From Pantoea alhagi (GTDB taxonomy: Bacteria > Pseudomonadota > Gammaproteobacteria > Enterobacterales > Enterobacteriaceae): a stretch of 64,000 nt of DNA. Position 1 is the stretch's first letter, and the number at the start of each line of letters is the position of its first letter. The stretch covers positions 1,674,001 to 1,738,000 of the forward strand of contig NZ_CP019706.1 of the NCBI RefSeq assembly GCF_002101395.1, written 5' to 3'. The notes beneath the pieces were generated by a model. It searched no databases and was not told the origin of the DNA. It was given only the letters and a program-made list of their open reading frames with translations. Position numbers and translations under genes: made by a program. This document shows, piece after piece, positions 1 to 7,698 of this stretch.

Positions 1-703
1 GATCGTGGGGCAGTTCTGGCAGGCTGGGATCGTAATCGCGTACCAAAGAGATGTTGTCCGGCAGCTCCATATTGACCAGGTTAACCACGCGCTCCGCCAC
101 CTGATGAATGCTTTGCGTGACGTGCATACCGGGCTGCTGCGGCCCTAACAGACGGTCTACCAGATTACGCAGCCGATCTGCCTGCTCAATAATGACTTTG
201 GTATATTCCGTCAGCGACGGATCGGGCAATGCTTTAGCCAGTAGCTGTGCGGCACCACGCAGCCCGCCCAGCGGATTTTTAATCTCATGGGCCAGGCCCC
301 GAACCAGATCGCGGGCGGCAACCTGCTGCGCATGCTGGATCTGTTCCTGGCTGAGGCGGCGTTGATTATCCATCGGCGCCATTTCCAGCAGGATAAGGCC
401 ATCCGGCAGTCGCTGCGCCGTTAATGACATGATATGGGCGCGCCCATCCACTACCAGCGTTACCTCGCTGTCGGTAAACCCCTGGCCAGCGGCAAGGCTT
501 TCCTGCATAACAGCGATATTTAAAGAGAAATAGCCAATCAGTTCAGGCAACGGCGTGCCAAAAAGCTTACGGGAACTTTGTGCTAACAGCTGCTGTGCCG
601 CTGGATTGGCATAATGAATAACCAGCTCGTTATCGATCAGCAGGATACTGTTAATCAGGGAATTGAGAATCTGCCCGGCATCGGGCAACAGGCCAGTTGC
701 CAT
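1..703 (-). CDS. glnL: Nitrogen regulation sensor kinase NtrB (partial)
   Basis: Sensor kinase/phosphatase of the NtrB-NtrC system. It phosphorylates NtrC under nitrogen limitation and is switched to phosphatase by PII. The first 234 residues are present; the C-terminal ATPase part runs off the window's left edge. The order is an N-terminal PAS-type sensing domain (about residues 5-110), then the dimerisation/phosphotransfer helix with the H-box RGLAHEIKNP, whose histidine falls at residue 139, the same number as in E. coli. The start at 703 gives an N-terminus (MATGLLPDAGQIL) that matches the family. It lies downstream of glnA on the same strand, and an NtrC-type palindrome sits 12 bases before the start, so autoregulation by NtrC is expected. 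glnG should follow outside the window. Confidence 0.97.
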   Translation of the reverse strand, partial: MATGLLPDAGQILNSLINSILLIDNELVIHYANPAAQQLLAQSSRKLFGTPLPELIGYFSLNIAVMQESLAAGQGFTDSEVTLVVDGRAHIMSLTAQRLPDGLILLEMAPMDNQRRLSQEQIQHAQQVAARDLVRGLAHEIKNPLGGLRGAAQLLAKALPDPSLTEYTKVIIEQADRLRNLVDRLLGPQQPGMHVTQSIHQVAERVVNLVNMELPDNISLVRDYDPSLPELPHD

Positions 704-715
704 ACAGCGTTCTCC

Positions 716-732
716 TGCACCAAATCAGTGCA
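716..732 (-). promoter_or_regulatory. NtrC-binding site at the glnL promoter
   Basis: TGCAC-N7-GTGCA, the standard NtrC palindrome with perfect arms, lies 12 bases upstream of the glnL start in the glnA-glnL gap. In E. coli an NtrC site in this place represses the internal glnL promoter, so the same role is inferred here. Confidence 0.85.
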
Positions 733-784
733 TTATAGCTTCAGGTTCGATAACGCGATATTCCGACCGTTGATAAGGTGGAGA

Positions 785-809
785 AAAAAGCCCATCCGAA
801 GATGGGCTG
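785..809 (-). terminator. glnA terminator (glnA-glnL gap)
   Basis: On the minus strand AGCCCATC-TTC-GGATGGGCT forms a stem followed by six T residues. It lies about 35 bases after the glnA stop codon and before glnL, so it should end much of the glnA transcript, with read-through or the glnL promoter feeding glnL. In E. coli this 3' end yields a small RNA (GlnZ); I cannot tell from sequence whether that occurs here. Confidence 0.8.
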
Positions 810-842
810 AAAGTTTCCACGGCAACAAAAAACGCAAACCAA

Positions 843-2252
843 TTAAACGCTGTAGTAAAGCTCGAACTCTACCGGATGCGGCGTCATACGCACGCGATCC
901 ATTTCAGCCTTACGCAGCTCGATGTAAGCATCGATAGCATCATCGGTAAACACGCCGCCACGGGTCAGGAACTCGCGGTCTTCGTTCAGCGCGTTCAGCG
1001 CTTCTTCCAGCGAACCGGCCACTTTTGGAATTTCAGCTTCTTCTTCCGGCGGCAGGTCATACAGGTTTTTATCCATGGCGTCGCCAGGATGGATCTTGTT
1101 GATGATACCGTCCAGGCCTGCCATCAGCAGCGCAGCGAACGCCAGGTACGGGTTAGCTGCCGGATCCGGGAAGCGAGCTTCGATACGGCGTGCTTTCGGG
1201 CTGGCGACCACCGGAATACGGATAGATGCTGAGCGGTTACGCGCTGAGTAGGCCAGCATAACCGGCGCTTCGTAACCCGGAACCAGACGCTTATAGGAGT
1301 TGGTGGTTGGGTTAGCCAGGGCATTAATGGCTTTCGCGTGTTTGATTACGCCGCCGATATAGAACAGCGCCATTTCAGACAGGCCGCCGTATTTATCGCC
1401 TGCGAACAGGTTTGTGCCGCCTTTTGACAGGGACATATGGCAGTGCATGCCAGAACCGTTATCGCCAAACATCGGCTTCGGCATAAAGGTCGCGGTTTTG
1501 CCGTAGGCGTGCGCCACGTTATGCACGACATATTTGTAGATCTGAATTTCGTCGGCTTTTTTCACCATGGTATTGAAGCGGGTTGCCACTTCGTTCTGAC
1601 CTGCGGTGGCCACTTCATGGTGGTGTGCTTCAACAACCAGGCCCATCTGCTCCATGGTCAGACACATGGCAGAACGGATGTCCTGTGCGGAGTCAACCGG
1701 CGGTACCGGGAAATAGCCGCCTTTCAGACCCGGACGGTGACCTTTGTTGCCGCCTTCATATTCTTTGCCGGTGTTCCAGGCCGCTTCGATATCATCGATA
1801 GCAACGTGAGAACCGGATGTGCTGCTGCCAAAGCGGATATCGTCGAACAGGAAGAACTCAGGTTCAGGGCCAAACAGTACGGTATCGGCAATGCCGGAAG
1901 AGCGCAGGAAATCTTCAGCGCGCTTGGCGATTGAACGTGGGTCGCGATCGTAGCCCTGCATGGTGCCAGGCTCCAGAATGTCACAACGGATGATCAGCGT
2001 GGAGTCTTCGAAGAAAGGATCCAGTACTGCTGTGGACGCGTCCGGCATCAGCACCATGTCTGACTCGTTAATACCTTTCCAGCCGCCGATGGAGGAACCA
2101 TCGAACATTTTGCCTTCTTCGAAGAAGTCTGCGTTAACCTGATGTGCCGGAATGGTCACATGTTGTTCTTTACCTTTGGTATCGGTAAAACGCAGGTCAA
2201 CAAACTTCACTTCGTGTTCGTTCATCATCGAGAGAACGTGTTCAGCAGACAT
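843..2252 (-). CDS. glnA: Glutamine synthetase, type I
   Basis: Makes glutamine from glutamate, ammonia and ATP in the cytoplasm; the enzyme is a dodecamer and the main route of ammonia assimilation. The 469-residue product equals the E. coli length and is nearly collinear with it. Visible signatures include the MFDGSSIGGW region, the active-site stretch FGDNGSGMHCHMS and NLYDLPPEE, which contains the tyrosine (about residue 397) adenylylated by GlnE. I chose the ATG at 2252, preceded by AGGAGAG, over an in-frame TTG six bases upstream. The gene is transcribed from an NtrC/sigma-54 promoter (sites annotated separately), followed by a terminator and glnL. Confidence 0.99.
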   Translation of the reverse strand: MSAEHVLSMMNEHEVKFVDLRFTDTKGKEQHVTIPAHQVNADFFEEGKMFDGSSIGGWKGINESDMVLMPDASTAVLDPFFEDSTLIIRCDILEPGTMQGYDRDPRSIAKRAEDFLRSSGIADTVLFGPEPEFFLFDDIRFGSSTSGSHVAIDDIEAAWNTGKEYEGGNKGHRPGLKGGYFPVPPVDSAQDIRSAMCLTMEQMGLVVEAHHHEVATAGQNEVATRFNTMVKKADEIQIYKYVVHNVAHAYGKTATFMPKPMFGDNGSGMHCHMSLSKGGTNLFAGDKYGGLSEMALFYIGGVIKHAKAINALANPTTNSYKRLVPGYEAPVMLAYSARNRSASIRIPVVASPKARRIEARFPDPAANPYLAFAALLMAGLDGIINKIHPGDAMDKNLYDLPPEEEAEIPKVAGSLEEALNALNEDREFLTRGGVFTDDAIDAYIELRKAEMDRVRMTPHPVEFELYYSV

Positions 2253-2400
2253 ACTCAACTCTCCTGGTAATTGTCATTGTCGTCGTGGAAAGAGAACTTC
2301 ACCCTGCCAGACGCGTAAAGATCAGCGTACAGTAGGCGATAAAGATCTCAGACAAGCTATCAACCGTTGTGGAAACTGTCGTTTTGGCTTGAACTGATTA

Positions 2401-2418
2401 AAGCGAATTTTGTGCCAA
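2401..2418 (-). promoter_or_regulatory. glnAp2 sigma-54 promoter
   Basis: On the minus strand the sequence reads TTGGCACAAAATTCGCTT, with GG (-24) and GC (-12) separated by exactly ten bases, as sigma-54 holoenzyme requires. Transcription would start near 2392, giving a leader of about 140 bases before glnA. The two NtrC palindromes upstream are centred at about -108 and -140 from that start, the spacing known for E. coli glnAp2. Confidence 0.92.
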
Positions 2419-2491
2419 CTTTATTATTTTGGCTAAAAAGCGCTATTATAAGCGCTCTCGTCAAACGAGGGATGCACCATGATGGATATCG

Positions 2492-2508
2492 CGCACCATT
2501 GTAGTGCA
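2492..2508 (-). promoter_or_regulatory. NtrC enhancer site 1 of glnA
   Basis: Palindrome of the TGCAC-N7-GTGCA type with one mismatch in an outer base. Its centre (2500) is 108 bases upstream of the predicted glnAp2 start. Phosphorylated NtrC bound here would contact sigma-54 polymerase by looping. Confidence 0.88.
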
Positions 2509-2523
2509 ATTGAGTAGAGTTTG

Positions 2524-2540
2524 GGCACTGTTATGGTGCA
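2524..2540 (-). promoter_or_regulatory. NtrC enhancer site 2 of glnA
   Basis: Second NtrC palindrome with one mismatch, centred at 2532, exactly 32 bases (three helical turns) from site 1 and about 140 bases upstream of the predicted start. The paired arrangement supports cooperative NtrC binding. The rest of the 435-base glnA-typA gap shows only a reversed GTGCA-N5-TGCAC repeat at 2554-2568 and a possible typA -10 (TACAAT, 2650-2655). Confidence 0.88.
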
Positions 2541-2687
2541 GTTGATCAATCAGGTGCATTTTTTGCACTGAAAGTGGTGTTTAAGGCAAGCCTTGCAGCA
2601 TTCTTTCTTTGATATTTGTGATCCTGTTCAGTCCTTCGATTAATCCGTGTACAATAGCGCGCTATTTCTAATGCCTGAGGCAAAGCT

Positions 2688-4511
2688 GTGATCGAAAATT
2701 TGCGTAACATCGCCATTATTGCGCACGTTGACCATGGGAAAACCACCCTGGTTGATAAACTGTTGCAACAGTCTGGTACTTTTGATGCCCGTACTGAAGC
2801 AACTGAGCGTGTAATGGACTCCAACGATTTGGAGAAAGAGCGTGGGATTACCATCCTCGCGAAAAATACCGCCATCAAATGGAACGACTATCGTATCAAC
2901 ATCGTTGATACCCCGGGACACGCCGACTTCGGTGGTGAAGTTGAGCGCGTGATGTCCATGGTTGATTCAGTGCTGCTGGTTGTCGACGCGATGGATGGCC
3001 CAATGCCGCAGACGCGTTTCGTGACCAAAAAAGCCTTTGCGCATGGCCTGAAGCCGATTGTGGTTATCAACAAAATCGACCGTCCGGGCGCACGTCCTGA
3101 CTGGGTTGTTGATCAGGTGTTTGACCTGTTCGTAAACCTGGATGCCACCGACGAGCAGCTCGATTTCCCGATTATTTATGCTTCAGCGCTGCAGGGTATT
3201 GCTGGCGTTGAGCACAGCGATATGGCTGACGACATGACCCCGCTGTATGAGGCGATTGTTAAGCACGTTCCGGCTCCGAATGTTGACCTGGACGGCCCGC
3301 TGCAGATGCAGATCTCTCAGCTGGACTACAACAACTACCTGGGCGTTATCGGTATCGGTCGTATCAAGCGTGGTAAGGTGAAACCGAACCAGCAGGTAAC
3401 GATTATCGACAGCACCGGCAAAACGCGTAACGCGAAAGTCGGCAAAGTGCTGGGTCACCTTGGTCTGGAGCGTATCGATACCGATCTGGCTGAAGCGGGC
3501 GACATTATCGCTATCACCGGTCTGGGCGAACTGAACATCTCTGATACGATCTGCGACACGCAGAACGTAGAAGCGCTGCCGCCGCTGAGCGTGGATGAGC
3601 CGACCGTAACCATGTTCTTTAACGTCAACACCTCTCCGTTCTGCGGTAAAGAAGGTAAATACGTTACTTCACGTCAGATCCTGGATCGTCTGAAGAAAGA
3701 GCTGGTACATAACGTTGCGCTGCGCGTTGAAGAGACCGAAGATGCGGATGCTTTCCGTGTTTCTGGTCGTGGCGAGCTGCACCTCTCCGTACTGATCGAA
3801 AACATGCGTCGTGAAGGCTTTGAGCTGGCGGTATCCCGTCCGAAAGTTATCTTCCGCGAAGTTGACGGTCGCAAGCAAGAACCGTTTGAAAACGTGACGC
3901 TGGATATCGAAGAACAGCATCAGGGCGCGGTCATGCAGGCGATGGGCGAACGTAAAGGTGACATGAAAAACATGGATCCGGATGGCAAAGGCCGCGTACG
4001 TCTTGACTACGTGATCCCAAGCCGTGGTCTGATCGGTTTCCGTAACGAATTCATGACCATGACCTCCGGTACTGGCCTGCTGTACTCTACCTTCAGCCAT
4101 TACGACGACGTGCGTCCGGGCGAAGTGGGTCAGCGTCAGAACGGCGTTCTGATCTCTAACGGTCAGGGCAAAGCGGTTGCCTTTGCGCTGTTTGGTCTGC
4201 AGGATCGCGGCAAGCTGTTCCTGGGTCACGGTGCGGAAGTTTACGAAGGACAGATTATCGGCATTCACAGCCGTTCTAATGACCTGACTGTAAACTGTCT
4301 GACCGGTAAGAAACTGACCAACATGCGTGCATCCGGTACGGACGAAGCGACTACGCTGGTACCGCCGATCAAGATGACGCTGGAGCAGGCGATCGAGTTC
4401 ATCGATGATGACGAACTGGTTGAAGTAACGCCGACTTCCGTACGTATTCGTAAACGTCACCTGACGGAAAACGATCGTAAACGCGCTTCACGCGGTAGCA
4501 AAGACGTTTAA
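2688..4511 (+). CDS. typA: Translational GTPase TypA/BipA
   Basis: Ribosome-associated GTPase of the EF-G family that aids 50S subunit assembly, especially in the cold, and affects stress and surface traits. The 607-residue product shows the G motifs in order: AHVDHGKT (residues 12-19), RGITI, DTPGH and NKID. Beta-barrel domain 2, EF-G-like domains and the family-specific C-terminal domain follow. The start is GTG at 2688, which gives the conserved N-terminus MIENLRNIAIIAH; a weak GAGG lies upstream. It is divergent from glnA and ends in a strong terminator. Nothing looks damaged. Confidence 0.98.
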   Translation: MIENLRNIAIIAHVDHGKTTLVDKLLQQSGTFDARTEATERVMDSNDLEKERGITILAKNTAIKWNDYRINIVDTPGHADFGGEVERVMSMVDSVLLVVDAMDGPMPQTRFVTKKAFAHGLKPIVVINKIDRPGARPDWVVDQVFDLFVNLDATDEQLDFPIIYASALQGIAGVEHSDMADDMTPLYEAIVKHVPAPNVDLDGPLQMQISQLDYNNYLGVIGIGRIKRGKVKPNQQVTIIDSTGKTRNAKVGKVLGHLGLERIDTDLAEAGDIIAITGLGELNISDTICDTQNVEALPPLSVDEPTVTMFFNVNTSPFCGKEGKYVTSRQILDRLKKELVHNVALRVEETEDADAFRVSGRGELHLSVLIENMRREGFELAVSRPKVIFREVDGRKQEPFENVTLDIEEQHQGAVMQAMGERKGDMKNMDPDGKGRVRLDYVIPSRGLIGFRNEFMTMTSGTGLLYSTFSHYDDVRPGEVGQRQNGVLISNGQGKAVAFALFGLQDRGKLFLGHGAEVYEGQIIGIHSRSNDLTVNCLTGKKLTNMRASGTDEATTLVPPIKMTLEQAIEFIDDDELVEVTPTSVRIRKRHLTENDRKRASRGSKDV

Positions 4512-4530
4512 GTTCTCGTCTGCTACGCAA

Positions 4531-4562
4531 AAGCCCTGCCTGTAAAGGCGGGGCTTTTTTAT
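4531..4562 (+). terminator. typA terminator
   Basis: AAGCCCTGCC and GGCGGGGCTT form a stem around a six-base loop, followed by a run of six T residues, 19 bases after the typA stop codon. Confidence 0.92.
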
Positions 4563-4569
4563 GCCTGAC

Positions 4570-4588
4570 GATTACGGTTACCGTAATC
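4570..4588 (+). other. Perfect 19-base palindrome after typA
   Basis: GATTACGGT-T-ACCGTAATC, two exact nine-base arms around one base. It lies just past the typA terminator in the 300-base gap before yihX. It has the form of an operator for a dimeric regulator but matches none that I recognise, and it has no T run. The rest of the gap (to 4800) shows nothing I can name. Confidence 0.5.
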
Positions 4589-4811
4589 CACCTTTATTCC
4601 CGATAAGCAAAACAGGCCACGGGCTGGCTAATTAAGAACGGCTTTTGCCTGCCCTCCAGCCTTATCAAGTACCTTACCCTTTTCGGCCGGTCAGGTGACC
4701 CTTTACCTGGCGCGGTTTCTTCACCTTGTGTGAGCATGATGCGCAATGCCGCATAGTCAAAGTGATGCTTTCCCGCTAAAGTTACTCCTCTACGACGGGA
4801 AGGAGATGGCT

Positions 4812-5408
4812 ATGCTGTATATCTTTGATTTAGGTAATGTCATTGTAGATATCGACTTTAGCCGGGTATTAGGCGTCTGGAGCGACCTTGGTCGCGTTCC
4901 GCTGGCGTTGTTAAAAAGTCGTTTTCAGATGGGCGAAAATTTTGAGCAGCATGAGCGTGGCGAAATAAGCGATGAGCAGTTCGCTGCTAACCTTTGTGCT
5001 GAGCTGGATATCGCGCTCAGCTACGAACAATTTACGGCGGGCTGGCAGGCGGTGTTTGTGGGTCTGCGACCAGAAGTGATTACCCTGATGCAACAACTGC
5101 GCAGCCGTGGCGAACGCGTGGTCATCCTCTCTAATACCAACCGACTGCACTGCGATTACTGGCCTTCACAGTATCCGGAAGTGCAGCAGGCTGCTGATAA
5201 GCTCTATCTTTCGCAGGATCTGGGAATGCGCAAACCGGAAGCGCGTATTTTCCAGCGGGTGCTGCAAGAAGAGGGCTTTAGTCCCGACGAGGCCGTGTTC
5301 TTTGATGATAATCTTGAGAACATCGAGGCGGCGCGCCAGTTGGGGATAACCGCCGTGCATGTTACCGATGCGCAGGTCGTGCCGAACTGGTTTGCCCATC
5401 GTGGTTAG
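4812..5408 (+). CDS. yihX: HAD-family alpha-glucose-1-phosphatase
   Basis: Haloacid-dehalogenase-type phosphatase; the E. coli homologue hydrolyses alpha-D-glucose 1-phosphate in the cytoplasm. The 198-residue protein opens with LYIFDLGNVIVDID, whose first aspartate (residue 5) is the usual nucleophile. It later shows VILSNTN (motif II), a lysine in GMRKPEARI (motif III) and VFFDDNLENIEAA (motif IV). I start at the second of two close ATG codons (4812) because AGGAG ends only one base before 4806 but six bases before 4812, and the family begins MLYIFD. It is the first gene of a compact run yihX-yihY-dtd-fabY. Confidence 0.95.
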   Translation: MLYIFDLGNVIVDIDFSRVLGVWSDLGRVPLALLKSRFQMGENFEQHERGEISDEQFAANLCAELDIALSYEQFTAGWQAVFVGLRPEVITLMQQLRSRGERVVILSNTNRLHCDYWPSQYPEVQQAADKLYLSQDLGMRKPEARIFQRVLQEEGFSPDEAVFFDDNLENIEAARQLGITAVHVTDAQVVPNWFAHRG

Positions 5409-5411
5409 CTG

Positions 5412-6275
5412 ATGGTGCAGTTTTTTTTACGTCCACGTATCCGCGCTACGGGTACCTGGCTCAAACTCCTCTGGCATCGTATCGAACACGATGGCATGAC
5501 CACCGAAGCGGGCAACCTGGCCTTTGTTTCCTTGCTGGCCCTGGTGCCGCTGGTGGCGGTGGTCTTTTCGCTGTTTGCCGCTTTTCCGGTGTTCGCCGAG
5601 ATCAGCGTACAGCTAAAGCACTTTATCTTTAATAATTTTGTCCCGGCCGCAGGCAATGTGGTGCAGGATTACCTCGATCAGTTTGTCGCCAACGTGAATA
5701 AAATGACGGTTGTAGGCGCGGTTGGGCTGATAGTCACTGCGCTGCTGCTGATGCACTCTATCGACAGCGCGCTGAATGCCATCTGGCGCAGCCAGAAAAA
5801 GCGCCCGTTGGTTTACTCTTTTGCGGTCTATTGGATGATCCTGACGCTGGGGCCGTTGTTGGCCGGGGCCAGTCTGGCAATTAGCACCTGGCTTTTGTCG
5901 TTAAAATGGATGGCCGTGAGCGGAGTAACCGGGCTTATCGATCAGACGCTGCGTCTTTTCCCTCTGCTGCTTTCATGGCTGGCCTTCTGGCTGTTATATA
6001 GTCTGGTACCAACCACGCGGGTGCCGCAGCGTGACGCATTAATCGGAGCGCTGGTTGCGGGCTTGCTGTTTGAATTAGGTAAAAAAGCGTTTGCGCTTTA
6101 CGTCACCATGTTCCCTTCGTATCAGTTGATTTACGGCGTGTTGGCCGTGATCCCGATCCTGTTCCTGTGGGTTTACTGGACGTGGTGTATCGTATTATTA
6201 GGGGCGGAGATAACCGTCACGCTGGGCGAGTATCGTCAGCAGCAGCGACAAGAAAAAGGCAGCGAGGAAGCATGA
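5412..6275 (+). CDS. yihY: YihY/virulence factor BrkB family membrane protein
   Basis: Integral inner-membrane protein of the YihY (BrkB, formerly 'RNase BN') family with no settled function; the RNase BN label was an early error in E. coli. The 287 residues contain about six hydrophobic segments, starting with the AGNLAFVSLLALVPLVAVVFSLFA region and ending with GVLAVIPILFLWVYWTWC, and the family signature near TTEAGNLAFVSL. It starts three bases after the yihX stop and its last four bases overlap dtd (ATGA), so the genes are co-translated. Confidence 0.93.
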   Translation: MVQFFLRPRIRATGTWLKLLWHRIEHDGMTTEAGNLAFVSLLALVPLVAVVFSLFAAFPVFAEISVQLKHFIFNNFVPAAGNVVQDYLDQFVANVNKMTVVGAVGLIVTALLLMHSIDSALNAIWRSQKKRPLVYSFAVYWMILTLGPLLAGASLAISTWLLSLKWMAVSGVTGLIDQTLRLFPLLLSWLAFWLLYSLVPTTRVPQRDALIGALVAGLLFELGKKAFALYVTMFPSYQLIYGVLAVIPILFLWVYWTWCIVLLGAEITVTLGEYRQQQRQEKGSEEA

Positions 6276-6709
6276 TTGCATTAATTCAGCGGGTGCTGAG
6301 CGCCAGCGTTACGGTAGCAGATGAAACGGTGGGCAAGATTGGTCCCGGTTTGCTGATATTGCTGGGTGTGGAAAAAGAAGATGATGAGCAAAAAGCGCAG
6401 CGCCTGTGTGAACGCGTGCTGGGCTATCGTATTTTTAGCGATGAAAATGGCAAAATGAACCTCAATGTCCAGCAGGCGGGCGGGAGCGTACTGGTGGTTT
6501 CGCAGTTTACGCTGGCTGCCGACACACAAAAGGGCATGCGGCCCAGCTTCTCCCGTGGCGCTGAGCCACAGGAGGCGGAGCGCCTCTACCACTATTTCAG
6601 CGACTGCTGCCGACAGAAAAATCTACCCGTAGAGAACGGGCGCTTTGCCGCAGATATGCAGGTCGCCTTAGTGAATGATGGACCGGTGACCTTTTGGCTA
6701 CAGGTATGA
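6272..6709 (+). CDS. dtd: D-aminoacyl-tRNA deacylase
   Basis: Removes D-amino acids (and glycine mischarged on tRNA-Ala) from tRNA, a chiral proofreading step in the cytoplasm. The 145-residue product matches the family length. The motif SQFTLAADTQKG carries the active-site region, and NDGPVTF near the C-terminus carries the Gly-cisPro motif that reads chirality. I chose the start at 6272 because it gives MIALIQRV, as in E. coli, and overlaps the yihY stop as ATGA; a longer open frame upstream lies within yihY. Confidence 0.97.
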   Translation: MIALIQRVLSASVTVADETVGKIGPGLLILLGVEKEDDEQKAQRLCERVLGYRIFSDENGKMNLNVQQAGGSVLVVSQFTLAADTQKGMRPSFSRGAEPQEAERLYHYFSDCCRQKNLPVENGRFAADMQVALVNDGPVTFWLQV

Positions 6710-6768
6710 TGCCGGTAGCCATAGCCGTCCGGAACAACCACGCCTACGCCGAATGAGAGAATCCTTTT

Positions 6769-7698
6769 ATGTATCATCTACGAGTGCCGGAAACTGCCGA
6801 AGAGCTGGAAATGTATTACCAGTTCCGCTGGGAAATGTTACGTAAGCCGCTGCGTCAGCCGCAGGGTTCCGAGCGGGACGCCTGGGACGCGATGGCCCAT
6901 CATCAAATGGTAGTGGATGAACAGGGAAAACCTGTCGCTGCAGGGCGTCTTTATATCAATGCGGACAATGAAGCCTCTATTCGCTTTCTGGCAGTACATC
7001 CTACCGTACAGGGCAAGGGTTTAGGCACGCTGGTAGCGATGACGCTGGAATCCGTCGCCCGTCAGGAAGGCGTTAAGCGTGTGGTGTGTAGCGCGCGTGA
7101 GGATGCGGTCGAATTCTTTGCCAAGCTGGGCTACGTTAATCAGGGCGAAATTACCGCACCGCTCAGTACGCCGGTACGCCACTTTTTAATGATTAAACCG
7201 GTGATCACGCTGGATGATATCCTGCATCGTGCTGACTGGTGCGGGCAACTGCAGCAGGCCTGGTATGAGCACATTCCGCTCAGTGAAAAAATGGGCGTGC
7301 GCATTACGCAATATACCGGTCAAAAATTTATGACCACCATGCCGGAAACCGGCAATCAAAACCCACACCATACGCTTTTTGCGGGCAGTCTGTTTTCCCT
7401 GGCCACGCTCACCGGCTGGGGATTGATCTGGCTGCTGCTGCGCGAGCGTCATTTAGGCGGCACGATTATCCTGGCCGATGCCCATATCCGTTACAGCAAG
7501 CCTGTCAGCGGCAAGCCCAGCGCTTCTGCCGATCTCGGTTCACTCAGCGGCGACCTTGACCGTCTGGCGCGCGGACGTAAAGCGCGCGTGCAGCTGGAAG
7601 TGGAGCTGTTTGGTAACGAGGAGTGCGGGGCGGTCTTTAGCGGTGTCTATATTGTGCTGCCCGCCGATCCCGACGGGCCGCTGGAGCCTCACGGATGA
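6769..7698 (+). CDS. fabY: FabY/YiiD: GNAT domain plus thioesterase-like domain
   Basis: Two-domain protein, 309 residues. Residues about 1-145 are a GNAT acyltransferase fold, with the acetyl-CoA loop around VQGKGLGTLVA and FFAKLGY. Residues about 165-300 are a hot-dog (YiiD C-terminal) domain around NPHHTLFAGSLFSLATLTGWGL. The E. coli homologue YiiD (FabY) has been linked to starting fatty-acid synthesis, reportedly by decarboxylating malonyl-ACP; I carry that over by homology only. The start at 6769 gives MYHLRVPET, at the internal methionine of the longer E. coli annotation. It is the last gene of the yihX run; its end overlaps the converging yicH by ten bases. Confidence 0.93.
   Translation: MYHLRVPETAEELEMYYQFRWEMLRKPLRQPQGSERDAWDAMAHHQMVVDEQGKPVAAGRLYINADNEASIRFLAVHPTVQGKGLGTLVAMTLESVARQEGVKRVVCSAREDAVEFFAKLGYVNQGEITAPLSTPVRHFLMIKPVITLDDILHRADWCGQLQQAWYEHIPLSEKMGVRITQYTGQKFMTTMPETGNQNPHHTLFAGSLFSLATLTGWGLIWLLLRERHLGGTIILADAHIRYSKPVSGKPSASADLGSLSGDLDRLARGRKARVQLEVELFGNEECGAVFSGVYIVLPADPDGPLEPHG

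Noticed and set aside
3669..4460. 263-codon minus-strand frame inside typA
   Set aside because: Lies wholly within typA on the other strand; the composition is that of a codon-bias shadow.
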